Positions 53,132 to 60,803 of a DNA stretch of 64,000 nt are shown piece after piece. Location of the stretch: assembly GCA_964611895.1 (NCBI GenBank), contig CAZTDN010000010.1:1-64000 (forward strand), in the 5' to 3' direction. The notes under the pieces were generated by a model. The model was not told where the DNA came from and made no database searches. It saw only the letters and a list, made by a program, of their open reading frames with translations. The position numbers and the translations under genes were made by a program. This stretch comes from JAIEOG01 sp964611895. GTDB taxonomy: Bacteria > Bdellovibrionota > FAC87 > UBA2466. The stretch's first letter is position 1; the number at the start of each line of letters is the position of its first letter.

Positions 53132-54112
53132 ATGGCAATCTACTCTGCAAAAAGAGCTCTTCTGGCTAACCTGATTGACTATGCAGGAACCTTTCCACCG
53201 GCGGCACTTTCGTTGGAAAAAGCAATGCAACAAGCCTGCGCATTTCGAAAGCACAGCAAACATCCGTGGCTGCTTTCGAAAATCGTTGTCACTATCGCCG
53301 ATCTCAAGCGGCTCTCGCCTCGTTCCTGGCACGATGCCGGTTCGGATGGGGCACCGCTTCCCTTTACGGTCATCGGCAGCCCCGTAGAAAAGCCCTCCGA
53401 TTTGGCTCGCCACCTGGGGTTTGAGATCAGAGAGGTTCGCCGTTTTAACGAGAAGTTCCTCGATAGTTCCCAGCGCCAGCAAGTCCTGGCTTATGAGACG
53501 CGCATTCCGGAGTCGCTTGGTCCGGAGGCGATGGAGGCTTTACTTGGCGATGCGTTGGAAGCTGCTTTGGTCGGTTCGCACTTGGGTTTGGATATCTATT
53601 TTGAGATTCCACTTACGGGGGAGGTTTGGCAGACGCGTCTGTCAAAAGCAGCCCATAGGATTGCCGGGTGGGCAGAAGAAAATGCCGCGGGTGTGGGGCA
53701 GCCTGGTATCAAGATCCGCACAGGCGGAGCCACTCCGCCCACGGCTTCTCAGTTGGCTGAAGTCATTGCGGTTTGCACGACGCTTTCGCTTCGATTCAAG
53801 GCAACCCAGGGCTTACACCATGCCATATCCCGGCCGGGAGATTATGGTTTCGTAAATCTATTTGCTGCATTTGCTTTTGCGCAGAGTTTGGGGCTTTCGG
53901 AGTTTTCTCGAGATGAAATCCAGGCTTGTTTGTTGGAGTCCAACCCAAAAGCGTTCGTGTTTACTCCCGACCGGTTGAAATGGTCGCGCTATTCGATCGA
54001 ATGTGATCAAATAGAAGCGGCGCGTAGGCGCCACGCCGGAACTTTCGGGAGTTGTAGTTTGGAAGAGCCGGATGTGTTTTTAGCCCAAGAAATAGGTGAG
54101 GAGATAGTATGA
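53132..54112 (+). CDS. Conserved protein of unknown function paired with FAH-family gene
   Basis: A 326-residue cytosolic protein. It has motifs that look strongly conserved: LLANLIDYAGTFPPAALSLE near residue 12, PGIKIRTGGATPPTASQLAE near 192 and RFKATQGLHHAI near 220. The Lys/Arg/Gly-rich segments and a strand-helix rhythm suggest a TIM-barrel-like enzyme. The C-terminus overlaps the fumarylacetoacetate hydrolase gene by 4 bases (ATGA), so the pair is probably co-translated and works on one pathway, perhaps aromatic or beta-diketo acid breakdown. No function is established to my knowledge. Confidence 0.7.
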   Translation: MAIYSAKRALLANLIDYAGTFPPAALSLEKAMQQACAFRKHSKHPWLLSKIVVTIADLKRLSPRSWHDAGSDGAPLPFTVIGSPVEKPSDLARHLGFEIREVRRFNEKFLDSSQRQQVLAYETRIPESLGPEAMEALLGDALEAALVGSHLGLDIYFEIPLTGEVWQTRLSKAAHRIAGWAEENAAGVGQPGIKIRTGGATPPTASQLAEVIAVCTTLSLRFKATQGLHHAISRPGDYGFVNLFAAFAFAQSLGLSEFSRDEIQACLLESNPKAFVFTPDRLKWSRYSIECDQIEAARRRHAGTFGSCSLEEPDVFLAQEIGEEIV

Positions 54113-55089
54113 AGCTAGCAACATTGAGCGGAGAAAAAGGGGATTTGAATGGGCGCCTCGTTGTTGTTTCTAGCGACAATAAGCGAGCGATTTATCCCAC
54201 GGGAGTAGCGTCTTCGATGCTTGAAGCTTTGCAAAACTGGGAGGAAGCGGCTCCCCGTTTGCAGTCCCTTTCAAAGGCACTCAACCAGGGTTCAGCTTCG
54301 GGCGCGTTTGACCTGGATGTCAATAAGTGCATCGCTCCGCTACCTCATGCTCCCGGGTTCTATGATGGGAGTGCTTTTCTCTCACACGTTGTCCGCGCTC
54401 GTCGGTCCCGCGGTGACCAAATGCCAGAAAGCGCAAAAAAAATACCCCTCATGTATCAGGGTGTCAGTGACAACCTGTTAGCGCACAACGCCCCCCTCGA
54501 TCTGATGAATGTGGACTATGGTGGAGACTTTGAAGGCGAGTTTGCAGTAATCACCACCGATATTCCCAAGGGGACACCAGCGGAGAAACTTGCGTCGCAT
54601 TTTGCGCTCTTTACTTTGTTTAACGATATTACCTACCGAGTCTTAGTGTTGGGGGAGATTGAGACCAAGTTTGGGTTTCTGCAATCCAAGCCCAATTCGT
54701 CTTTTGCTCCTTTTGCAGTGACCGCTGATGAATTGGGAGAGGCATGGGACGGCAAGCGCGTCGCACTGGATCTCGAGGTCCGTTTGAATGGGAAAGAGTT
54801 TGGTCGGCCAAATGGAAGCGAAATGCACTTCACTTTTGGAGAGCTCGTTGCCCATGCTTGTAGAACGCGTCCTCTTTCGGCCGGAAACATCATCGGCACG
54901 GGCACGGTTTCTAATGACGACAAAACCCGCGGATTTGCTTGTCTCACCGAAAAAAGGTTTCAAGAAATCCTAGACAACGGAAAAGCCACAACCCCTTGGT
55001 TGGTGCCGGGCGATCATGTTTGGATGGATGTTGTGCGAAACGGGGTTTCTGTTTTTGGGCAGATTGATCAGAAAGTCGTTGTCGAATAG
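54109..55089 (+). CDS. Fumarylacetoacetate hydrolase family protein
   Basis: 326 residues of the FAH fold, which hydrolyses C-C bonds in beta-diketo acids or decarboxylates oxaloacetate-like acids. Motifs: GFYDGSAFLSHVVRARRSRG near residue 83 (ligand His-Arg region) and MNVDYGGDFEGEFAVIT near 133 with acidic metal ligands (D..E.E). LFNDITYRVL near 170, FLQSKPNSSFAPFAVT near 190 and IIGTGTVSNDD near 260 follow. The gene is translationally coupled to the unknown gene upstream; substrate unknown. It ends six bases before an assembly gap. Confidence 0.87.
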   Translation: MKLATLSGEKGDLNGRLVVVSSDNKRAIYPTGVASSMLEALQNWEEAAPRLQSLSKALNQGSASGAFDLDVNKCIAPLPHAPGFYDGSAFLSHVVRARRSRGDQMPESAKKIPLMYQGVSDNLLAHNAPLDLMNVDYGGDFEGEFAVITTDIPKGTPAEKLASHFALFTLFNDITYRVLVLGEIETKFGFLQSKPNSSFAPFAVTADELGEAWDGKRVALDLEVRLNGKEFGRPNGSEMHFTFGELVAHACRTRPLSAGNIIGTGTVSNDDKTRGFACLTEKRFQEILDNGKATTPWLVPGDHVWMDVVRNGVSVFGQIDQKVVVE

Positions 55090-55095
55090 GATAGG

Positions 55096-55105
55096 NNNNN
55101 NNNNN
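55096..55105. other. Assembly gap (10 N)
   Basis: Ten consecutive N between the FAH-family stop and the zapA leader. The true distance is unknown, so linkage of the two halves of the window rests on scaffolding. Neither neighbouring gene is interrupted. Confidence 0.99.
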
Positions 55106-55134
55106 GGAGAAACACCCACAAAGGGGGCTTCTTC

Positions 55135-55425
55135 GTGGCATCTATCGATATCCAGATTTCCAATCAAAAGTACGTTGTGCGAGGAGATGAAGCGGACGCT
55201 AATCTCGATCAGATAGCGCGGCTGGTTCAATCCAAAATCAATAGCCTGCAGCAGGAGCACCCTAATTTGACATCCACTAAAGTCGCCTTGCTCGCCGCCA
55301 TTGAGTTTGCGAGTCAATCCTTGCAGGAGCGTCACCACTTTGAGGGATTTAGAGAGCAAGTACTCTCCAAGGCCGGCGAAATACTCGATCGGATTGAGCG
55401 AGAGCTTACTCCCTCTACGAACTAA
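55135..55425 (+). CDS. zapA: Cell division protein ZapA
   Basis: 96 residues, the normal ZapA size: SIDIQISNQKYVVRGDEADA, then IARLVQSKINSLQQEHPNL and a C-terminal coiled coil (LQERHHFEGFREQVLSKAGE). ZapA crosslinks FtsZ filaments at the division ring. GTG 55135 has GGGGG seven bases upstream. The stop directly abuts the 5-formyl-THF cyclo-ligase gene, a neighbour conserved in many bacteria, but the 6S RNA often found between them is absent. Confidence 0.88.
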   Translation: MASIDIQISNQKYVVRGDEADANLDQIARLVQSKINSLQQEHPNLTSTKVALLAAIEFASQSLQERHHFEGFREQVLSKAGEILDRIERELTPSTN

Positions 55426-55974
55426 GTGTCCTCGCCAGTTTCTAAAATCGAAGTGCGCGAAAAGTGGAAAGAGCTCCGAAATCGCGGGGATTTTCCGTCG
55501 AAGGCGTTGGTGTGCGAACGTATTTTAGAACACCCCTTTTTCAAGAATGCGCAGCGCGTGGGGATTTTTGCCGCGCGCCGTGGGGAAGTCGATTTACTGC
55601 CGTTATGGCGAGCAAGGCCCACGGCCTGTTGCTTTCCAGCGGTCTTGCCTGGCAACCGGATGGAGTTTCGGACGATTGGGAGGTTGGCTCATTTGCAACC
55701 GGGGTTTGGCGGCATCCTGGAGCCTCAAGGGAGCCGGGTGACGGGTTGGCAGGCCTCTGATTTGATCCTGGTCCCGGGAGCTGGCTTTGATATGCGAGGT
55801 GGGCGGGTGGGTAGCGGCGCTGGTTATTACGACCGTTTTCTGGCCGACTGCCCTGCGACTCCGTGGGGCGTAGGCTGGGATTCACAGGTATTTTCCTGTG
55901 TGGAGCAAGAAGTAACCGATGTTGCTATGCGCGGCCTTTGCACCGAGAAGCGTATTCTGATAATGGGTCCCTAA
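55426..55974 (+). CDS. 5-formyltetrahydrofolate cyclo-ligase
   Basis: 182 residues (YgfA/MTHFS family), converting 5-formyl-THF to 5,10-methenyl-THF with ATP. The signature LILVPGAGFDMRGGRVGSGA near residue 112 continues into GYYDRFL. N-terminal VREKWKELRNRG carries the basic residues that contact folate. Translation starts at GTG 55426, immediately after the zapA stop. Confidence 0.92.
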   Translation: MSSPVSKIEVREKWKELRNRGDFPSKALVCERILEHPFFKNAQRVGIFAARRGEVDLLPLWRARPTACCFPAVLPGNRMEFRTIGRLAHLQPGFGGILEPQGSRVTGWQASDLILVPGAGFDMRGGRVGSGAGYYDRFLADCPATPWGVGWDSQVFSCVEQEVTDVAMRGLCTEKRILIMGP

Positions 55975-56002
55975 CCAACCGGCCAGAAGGCCCTAAGTTT
56001 AG

Positions 56003-56845
56003 GTGTGCGGAGTGAGTGGTCAGCAGACGAGAGTCCTATTATTTGCCGATATTTTTGGGAAGCCCGGGAGGCGCGCTGTTGCGGCAGCACTGCCTGATTT
56101 GATCAAGGAATGGAAACCTGATTTTCTTTTTGCTAACGGAGAAAACCTAGCCGGGGGGCGTGGAGTTAATCTCAAGACCTTCAACGAAATGATGGGCATG
56201 GGCTTTCATGCTCTCACCACTGGCAATCATGTTTGGGACAACCGCGAAGTATTTTCTATCTTAGAAAACGATCGGCGCCTGCTCAGGCCTGCAAATTTTC
56301 CCGATCCCGCGGATTCTCCTTGTCCGGGGGCCGGTCACGCGCTGTTTCAGAGTAATGGCAAATCCGTTGTTCTCGTCAACCTGATTGGCCGGGTTTTTAT
56401 GGAGGATAGTGAGGATCCGTTCTTGGCCGCCGATTGGATTTTGGAAAATGCCCCTGAAGGCGTGCCCGTCATCGTGGATTTTCATGCTGACGCAACGAGT
56501 GAGAAGTACGCCATGGGTTGGCACCTGGCTGGTAGAGCGACAGCGGTCTTGGGAAGCCATTCCCACGTTCAGACTGCCGACGAAAGAATTCTTCCTGGCG
56601 GTACCGCTTATATTACCGACGTAGGGATGTCGGGCGCATTCGATTCTGTGATAGGTTTAGAGCCAGGGCCGGTAATTGAACGGTTTCGAACCAAACGGCC
56701 TCACGGTTATCAGGTTGCGGTCGATAACCCGGGGGTATGTTGTGTGGTTATCGATATCGGTGCGGATGGCAAGGCCATCGCAATTCATCGTATTCGAAAA
56801 AATGTGATTCACTTAGATATGGATCGAGATGGGGGACTGGAATGA
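56003..56845 (+). CDS. YmdB-family metallophosphoesterase
   Basis: 280 residues (TIGR00282-like). Metal-ligand motifs: LLFADIFGKPGRRAV (D, near residue 15), FANGENLAGGRGV (N/E near 45), TTGNHVWDN (GNH near 75), VDFHADATSEK (H near 150) and VLGSHSHVQTADE (H near 178). Bacillus YmdB is a phosphodiesterase active on 2',3'-cyclic nucleotides. Start GTG 56003 is uncertain; GTG 56012 is in frame. It overlaps tyrS by 4 bases. Confidence 0.88.
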   Translation: MCGVSGQQTRVLLFADIFGKPGRRAVAAALPDLIKEWKPDFLFANGENLAGGRGVNLKTFNEMMGMGFHALTTGNHVWDNREVFSILENDRRLLRPANFPDPADSPCPGAGHALFQSNGKSVVLVNLIGRVFMEDSEDPFLAADWILENAPEGVPVIVDFHADATSEKYAMGWHLAGRATAVLGSHSHVQTADERILPGGTAYITDVGMSGAFDSVIGLEPGPVIERFRTKRPHGYQVAVDNPGVCCVVIDIGADGKAIAIHRIRKNVIHLDMDRDGGLE

Positions 56846-58059
56846 GTGGGATAAAGATCTCGGCTGAAGATCAGCTCAAGGAATTCTCACGCGGCGCGGA
56901 CGACATCATCAATCGAGCGGATTTTCTGGCTAAGTTGAAAAAATCTCAACAGACCGGAAAGCCCTTGGTTATTAAGGCTGGCTTTGATCCCACCGCTCCC
57001 GACTTGCATTTGGGGCATACCGTGTTGATCCAAAAAATGGCCCAGTTTCAGAAGTTCGGGCACCAGGTAGTATTTCTTATTGGCGACTTCACGGGGCTGG
57101 TGGGAGATCCCTCCGGAAAAACCAAAACCCGTCCTCAGCTGGATCGGCAACAGGTGGCAGCCAACGCCGAAACTTACAAAAAACAGGTCTTTAAAATTCT
57201 CGATCCGGTGAAAACGGTCGTAAAGTTCAATAGTGAGTGGCTTGATAAGTTCGACGCGTATGCCTTTGTGAGACTGGCCGCCAAGGCCAATGTGGCGCGT
57301 ATGTTGGAGCGTGAAGACTTCAAGACGCGTTACAAAGAAGGGCAGAGCATCAGTGTGCACGAGTTTTTGTACCCTTTGCTGCAGGCATACGATTCGGTGG
57401 CGCTCAAGGCGGATGTAGAGCTGGGAGGGAGAGATCAGATTTTTAACTTGCTCCTTGGGCGAGAGCTGATGCGAGACTACTCCCTGGAACCGCAAATATG
57501 CCTTACTGTGCCGCTTCTCGAAGGCCTCGACGGCGTGCAAAAGATGAGCAAATCAGCGGGAAATTACGTCGGGATCGACGAAGCCCCGGATCAGATATAC
57601 GGCAAGATGATGAGCCTTCCGGATTCGATGCTGCGCAAGTATTACGATCTTTTGAGCGCACTGACGGTGGATGAAATCGACGCGTTGTTTGCCAAAATGA
57701 AGGCGGGATTGAATCCCAAGGAAGTGAAGGTCCAGCTAGCCAAAGAAATCGTGGCTCGCTTCCATTCCGCCCAGGCCGCGGAAGCGGCGCAGACGGGGTT
57801 TGAAAAAGTCTTCGCAAAAAAAGGTGTTCCCGACGAGATGCCCGAACATGTGCTGAAAGCGCCAGATGTCTGGCTCCCGGGTTTGCTAAAAGACCTCGGC
57901 TTAGTGGTGAGCACGAGCGAAGGAAAGCGGATGGTGGGTCAGGGGGCGGTTAAACTCGATGGAGCGGCAGCGGCCTCGGAAACCATTTCCTTAAAGTCCG
58001 GTCAAGAAGTTGTACTCCAGTGTGGTAAACGCAAATTCGTTAAGTTAATCGCTCGTTAA
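56842..58059 (+). CDS. tyrS: Tyrosyl-tRNA synthetase
   Basis: 405-residue class I synthetase. ATG 56842 overlaps the previous stop as ATGA. The HIGH-type motif is HLGH in PTAPDLHLGHTVLIQK near residue 45, and KMSKS near 230. The C-terminal S4 domain (VSTSEGKRMVGQGAVKLDG) binds tRNA. The KMSKS form and GDFTGLVGDPSGKTKTRP region mark the TyrZ-like subgroup rather than the KFGKT subgroup. It follows the YmdB-like gene in one operon. Confidence 0.95.
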   Translation: MSGIKISAEDQLKEFSRGADDIINRADFLAKLKKSQQTGKPLVIKAGFDPTAPDLHLGHTVLIQKMAQFQKFGHQVVFLIGDFTGLVGDPSGKTKTRPQLDRQQVAANAETYKKQVFKILDPVKTVVKFNSEWLDKFDAYAFVRLAAKANVARMLEREDFKTRYKEGQSISVHEFLYPLLQAYDSVALKADVELGGRDQIFNLLLGRELMRDYSLEPQICLTVPLLEGLDGVQKMSKSAGNYVGIDEAPDQIYGKMMSLPDSMLRKYYDLLSALTVDEIDALFAKMKAGLNPKEVKVQLAKEIVARFHSAQAAEAAQTGFEKVFAKKGVPDEMPEHVLKAPDVWLPGLLKDLGLVVSTSEGKRMVGQGAVKLDGAAAASETISLKSGQEVVLQCGKRKFVKLIAR

Positions 58060-58066
58060 TTGAGCG
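58050..58066. terminator. Hairpin at tyrS/lipoprotein convergent ends
   Basis: CGCTC (58050-58054), loop of seven, GAGCG (58062-58066), spanning the tyrS stop. An AT-rich tract with TTTT follows about ten bases later. Weak but well placed for termination of tyrS. Confidence 0.4.
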
Positions 58067-58068
58067 GA

Positions 58069-58647
58069 TTAAAAAATTTTGATTTTTCGACCGAATGTAG
58101 TTTGTCGGAATTTGATAATCTCGGGGTCTCGATAAATCGCAATTTCGTTGGGGCCCTGCGCGTTGAATGAAATGTCTCCCCAACTATAATACAAAGCCTC
58201 GGAGCCAAATTTTCCTCCGCCCATCCGCATTTGAGGTGACCCCAATTCTGCCATGAGAATATTGCTCCAGTGGTCGGGATCGGCGGGAGCGAGTCGGAAC
58301 ACGAATAGTTTCTTGCCCTGGATCACCCCTTGAAAAGGGTCTTGCACTTCGATCAATGCCACTCTGCCATTTCTGAAATAGGCGCGAGTGCCAATCTCTT
58401 TGAAAAAAAGGACGTGCGTAAACTTAATGCGTTCTACCCCTGGGTCTTGGGAGAGGTCTGTGCGTTCCGGCTTCCAAGGGCTGCGCTCGAGGATTTTTTC
58501 TTCGGTGTCGTTGATATTCACGAGCTGCCGAATTCCGGAGTAGAGACTCAATTCGAGGTTGCTCGACGCAGGGGGTTGTTTTTTTGTGCATGCTTCAAGG
58601 GCTATGAGGCAGATGAGTAGGGGCAAGGTTCGAATGAGGGCCGGCAT
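58069..58647 (-). CDS. Lipoprotein, unknown function
   Basis: 192 residues; ATG 58647 gives a lipoprotein signal (MPALIRTLPLLICLIALEAC), whereas the in-frame ATG at 58713 would hide it. Residues 25-60 contain SSNLELSLYSGIRQLVNI. The rest is a beta-rich domain with a Gly/Met patch (SPQMRMGGGKFGSEALYYSW). Family unknown. The extended -10 box ends six bases before the ATG, and no Shine-Dalgarno is present, so it may be leaderless. It is transcribed away from tRNA-Lys. Confidence 0.72.
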   Translation of the reverse strand: MPALIRTLPLLICLIALEACTKKQPPASSNLELSLYSGIRQLVNINDTEEKILERSPWKPERTDLSQDPGVERIKFTHVLFFKEIGTRAYFRNGRVALIEVQDPFQGVIQGKKLFVFRLAPADPDHWSNILMAELGSPQMRMGGGKFGSEALYYSWGDISFNAQGPNEIAIYRDPEIIKFRQTTFGRKIKIF

Positions 58648-58653
58648 AAAATC

Positions 58654-58662
58654 ATTATAACA
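58654..58662 (-). promoter_or_regulatory. Extended -10 promoter, lipoprotein gene
   Basis: On the minus strand, TGT followed by consensus TATAAT (58659-58654), then six bases to the ATG at 58647. The expected transcription start is the start codon itself. No -35 is recognisable, as usual for extended -10 promoters. Confidence 0.6.
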
Positions 58663-58723
58663 CAGCGACTTTGCTTGATTTCGAGGGCAGATGGCGGTAC
58701 ATCTTCGACGCACCTTTCTATGG

Positions 58724-58796
58724 GGGCCGATAGCTCAGTTGGTAGAGCATATCCCTTTTAAGGATAGGGTCGATGGTTCGAGTCCATCTCGGCTCA
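58724..58796 (+). tRNA. tRNA-Lys (anticodon TTT)
   Basis: A 73-base cloverleaf: acceptor GGGCCGA/TCGGCTC, D arm GCTC/GAGC, anticodon stem TATCC/GGATA with loop CTTTTAA (anticodon TTT), T arm GATGG TTCGAGT CCATC and discriminator A. CCA is not encoded. Confidence 0.96.
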
Positions 58797-58845
58797 CTTG
58801 AATCCCACCCAAAAGTACGCCACTCTTGTTTCAGGGGAGGGGTAA

Positions 58846-59295
58846 ATGCGGAATTTTATATTCGGTTTGTTGGCACTTTGTGCCATTTTCTCCAGCGCTT
58901 ATGCAGCCACCGAGGTGGATGCGAAAAAGTTCATCCAGTCTATTGAAGGGGATTACACGATCCAAAAGGTGGGGGGCGATGCGCCACACGCGGAAAATTC
59001 CTTAGCAAGCATCTTCGCAGATGCAGACGAAGCGGTGCTGACCATGCCCTACTGCCCCCCTGGCGGTAAGGCTTGCGATCCGGGGTACCATTTTTTCCCT
59101 TACAAGGCGTTGGTGGTTAAATCTGACAAGCTATCAGACGGAACCTTGATCCATGAGTTGGAGTGGGACGATGCGGGCACCATGAAAAAGTACAAATGGA
59201 CTGAAAAATCCGGTGTCTTTACCTTTTTGAATCCACAATACGATTTGGATGGGAATACGATTGCGCTCGAGCATGTGCTCGAGCGCAAACCGTGA
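58846..59295 (+). CDS. Small secreted protein, unknown
   Basis: 149 residues with a signal peptide (MRNFIFGLLALCAIFSSAYA) behind GGGGAGGGG. The mature part is a small globular domain with one Cys pair (MPYCPPGGKACDPGY near residue 72). HELEWDDAGTMKKYKW and VFTFLNPQYDLDG suggest a beta barrel. Family unknown. It begins 49 bases after tRNA-Lys. Its 3' end encodes a perfect 13-base inverted repeat and lies 3 bases from the convergent nuclease gene. Confidence 0.7.
   Translation: MRNFIFGLLALCAIFSSAYAATEVDAKKFIQSIEGDYTIQKVGGDAPHAENSLASIFADADEAVLTMPYCPPGGKACDPGYHFFPYKALVVKSDKLSDGTLIHELEWDDAGTMKKYKWTEKSGVFTFLNPQYDLDGNTIALEHVLERKP
59261..59288. terminator. Perfect 13-bp inverted repeat inside the end of a coding region
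   Basis: TTGCGCTCGAGCA (59261-59273), two bases TG, then TGCTCGAGCGCAA (59276-59288). The stem is perfect and GC-rich, in the last codons of the small secreted protein and 11 bases before the nuclease stop. It could end transcription from both sides. There is no U tract. Confidence 0.5.
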
Positions 59296-59298
59296 ATA

Positions 59299-60063
59299 CT
59301 AGAATTTATAGCCGAGATTTTCAGCGTCTTCCGGTTGATCGAAACGGATCATCAAGCACGGGTCGACTTTAGCGACTTCGTCCGGCTGGAAAAGCTCCTT
59401 GGTTTCGAAGTTTCCGAGGTACTGGTAGCGCGGAGTTTTGCCGATGCGGCGGCGGAACTCGGACGGAATTTCATTGAGCGGCTTCTTCTTGTTGAAAATT
59501 CCCAACCCTTTGGAGCGCGCTGATTTGCAGGCGTCGACAAATTCCGCGACGCGCGCCTGTTTCACCCAGCCTTTATCGCAGCCGTCTTTTACGCAATAGA
59601 GGTAGGGAAACGCATACCCGTCCTCGACCATCTGCAGGTTGGTATTGATCTTACCAATGTAGACGTACCCTAAATCGCGCTTATGCTTGTCTTTGCCATC
59701 AAACTCGACTTCGACCTCAATGTCTTTGCCGGTCGTTTTGTCTTTGCAGGCGCCCAGGACTTTAGTGCCTTTGCGGTCTAACTTTGCGGGAGCAGCGTTG
59801 AACAGTTCATGCAGGTGATCGGTCGCTTCGGGGCCGTAGTCTTGGGCCTGATTCATGAAATGCACTTCCGGGGTATCTATGCCCAGGTAACGAACTTTGT
59901 GCACTTTGCCGTCCGCCGTTTCGACGTTTACGGTATCCCCATCCGTGATCTTGACCAGCGTGCCCGTGACGGTCTTCGAAGCCAATGCTTGCGTTCCGAC
60001 CATCGCGGCCAATCCAAAACTGCATACACCTATCCACTGGAGACTGCGTTTGCTTTTAGTCAC
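59299..60063 (-). CDS. Exported staphylococcal-nuclease-like endonuclease
   Basis: 254 residues starting at GTG 60063 behind GGAGG, with a signal peptide ending at ALAS near residue 29. The SNase fold shows the catalytic set: LVKITDGDTVNV (Asp) near 37, VRYLGIDTPEVHF (Arg and Glu) near 58, and HKRDLGYVYIG (second Arg) near 129. It is Ca2+-dependent by family. It carries extra cysteines and a longer C-terminus than the minimal nuclease. Likely degrades nucleic acid outside the cytoplasm. Upstream, 60064-60210 holds no other feature I can name. Confidence 0.9.
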   Translation of the reverse strand: MTKSKRSLQWIGVCSFGLAAMVGTQALASKTVTGTLVKITDGDTVNVETADGKVHKVRYLGIDTPEVHFMNQAQDYGPEATDHLHELFNAAPAKLDRKGTKVLGACKDKTTGKDIEVEVEFDGKDKHKRDLGYVYIGKINTNLQMVEDGYAFPYLYCVKDGCDKGWVKQARVAEFVDACKSARSKGLGIFNKKKPLNEIPSEFRRRIGKTPRYQYLGNFETKELFQPDEVAKVDPCLMIRFDQPEDAENLGYKF

Positions 60064-60210
60064 CTTGAGCGTTCCTCCAAATTAAGGCGGATTTGATTCC
60101 ACCTTTAGTTTTACCCAACCCAGTTTTTAGTGATTTCCCCGATATCAGAGTAACTTTGAAAAGAAGCCAGGTTAACGTCAAACCAGGGGGGACAGTTCCG
60201 TTACCAGGTG

Positions 60211-60669
60211 TTACCACCGATGGTAGGCAGGGTGGCCCGGCCGGACAGCTACAAAAGTGCCGGTACAGGTGTCGCAGAGTTTTCCGCCCGCCCAGAGTTC
60301 CGCGCTGATGGTGGCACGTTCCGTTTTGAGTTCTACTACTTTTGCAACGAGTCGGATCGGGCCGGTGGTCGGTGTGGGCCGGAGCAGCTTTACCGAAAAT
60401 TCCGCAGTGACTGTGCACGGGGGGGTCTCGGTACCCATTTGCTTCATCAGGGAATACGCCGCCGTCCAGTTAGAATGGCAGTCCAGCAGCGCACCGATAA
60501 TGCCCCCATTAAGGATGCCGGGGAAGGCCTCGTGGTGTGGTTGGGCGGTCCATTCCGCCACGCACTGGTCCCCTTCGACGAAGGAGCGGACTTTCAAGCC
60601 CAGGGGGTTTGAGGGCCCGCATCCAAAACACGCATTATGGGGTGCATAAGTTTCTTGGAGCGATTTCAT
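60211..60669 (-). CDS. PaaI/hot-dog-fold thioesterase
   Basis: 152 residues of the PaaI-like thioesterase superfamily. ATG 60669 is preferred over 60699 because the conserved N-terminus (YAPHNACFGCGPSNPLGLKV) then begins about 10 residues in. The hot-dog helix is FPGILNGGIIGALLDCHSN near residue 50; the TVTAEFSVKLLRPTP strand follows. The substrate is presumably a small acyl-CoA. It is the only clearly cytosolic product in this stretch. Confidence 0.82.
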   Translation of the reverse strand: MKSLQETYAPHNACFGCGPSNPLGLKVRSFVEGDQCVAEWTAQPHHEAFPGILNGGIIGALLDCHSNWTAAYSLMKQMGTETPPCTVTAEFSVKLLRPTPTTGPIRLVAKVVELKTERATISAELWAGGKLCDTCTGTFVAVRPGHPAYHRW

Positions 60670-60751
60670 AGGAAAAAGAGCCCTCCCTAGCTCAGCCAAT
60701 CCTAGTCTACTCTCGAGCCCGCTACTGGCTAGGATGCTTCCATAGTGACTG

Positions 60752-60779
60752 TTGACTGGGTTAAAGGGCGCAGTATACC
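60752..60779 (+). promoter_or_regulatory. Promoter candidate of the metzincin-like gene
   Basis: TTGACT (60752-60757), a 16-base spacer, then TATACC (60774-60779). The predicted start near 60786 leaves an 18-base leader containing GGAGGAGG. Confidence 0.45.
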
Positions 60780-60796
60780 TCCACCTGCTTTGGAGG
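60778..60796 (+). promoter_or_regulatory. Possible hairpin over the ribosome binding site
   Basis: CCTCCA (60778-60783) pairs with TGGAGG (60791-60796), which is part of the GGAGGAGGA ribosome site of the following GTG start. The stem would hide it if transcription began upstream of 60778. It competes with the promoter call above, which would exclude the left arm. Confidence 0.3.
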
Positions 60797-60803
60797 AGGA
60801 TAG

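Noticed and set aside
55090..55140. Frameshifted or truncated gene across the assembly gap
   Set aside because: The FAH-family gene has its own stop before the gap, and zapA has a start with a ribosome site after it; the codons spanning N are an artefact.
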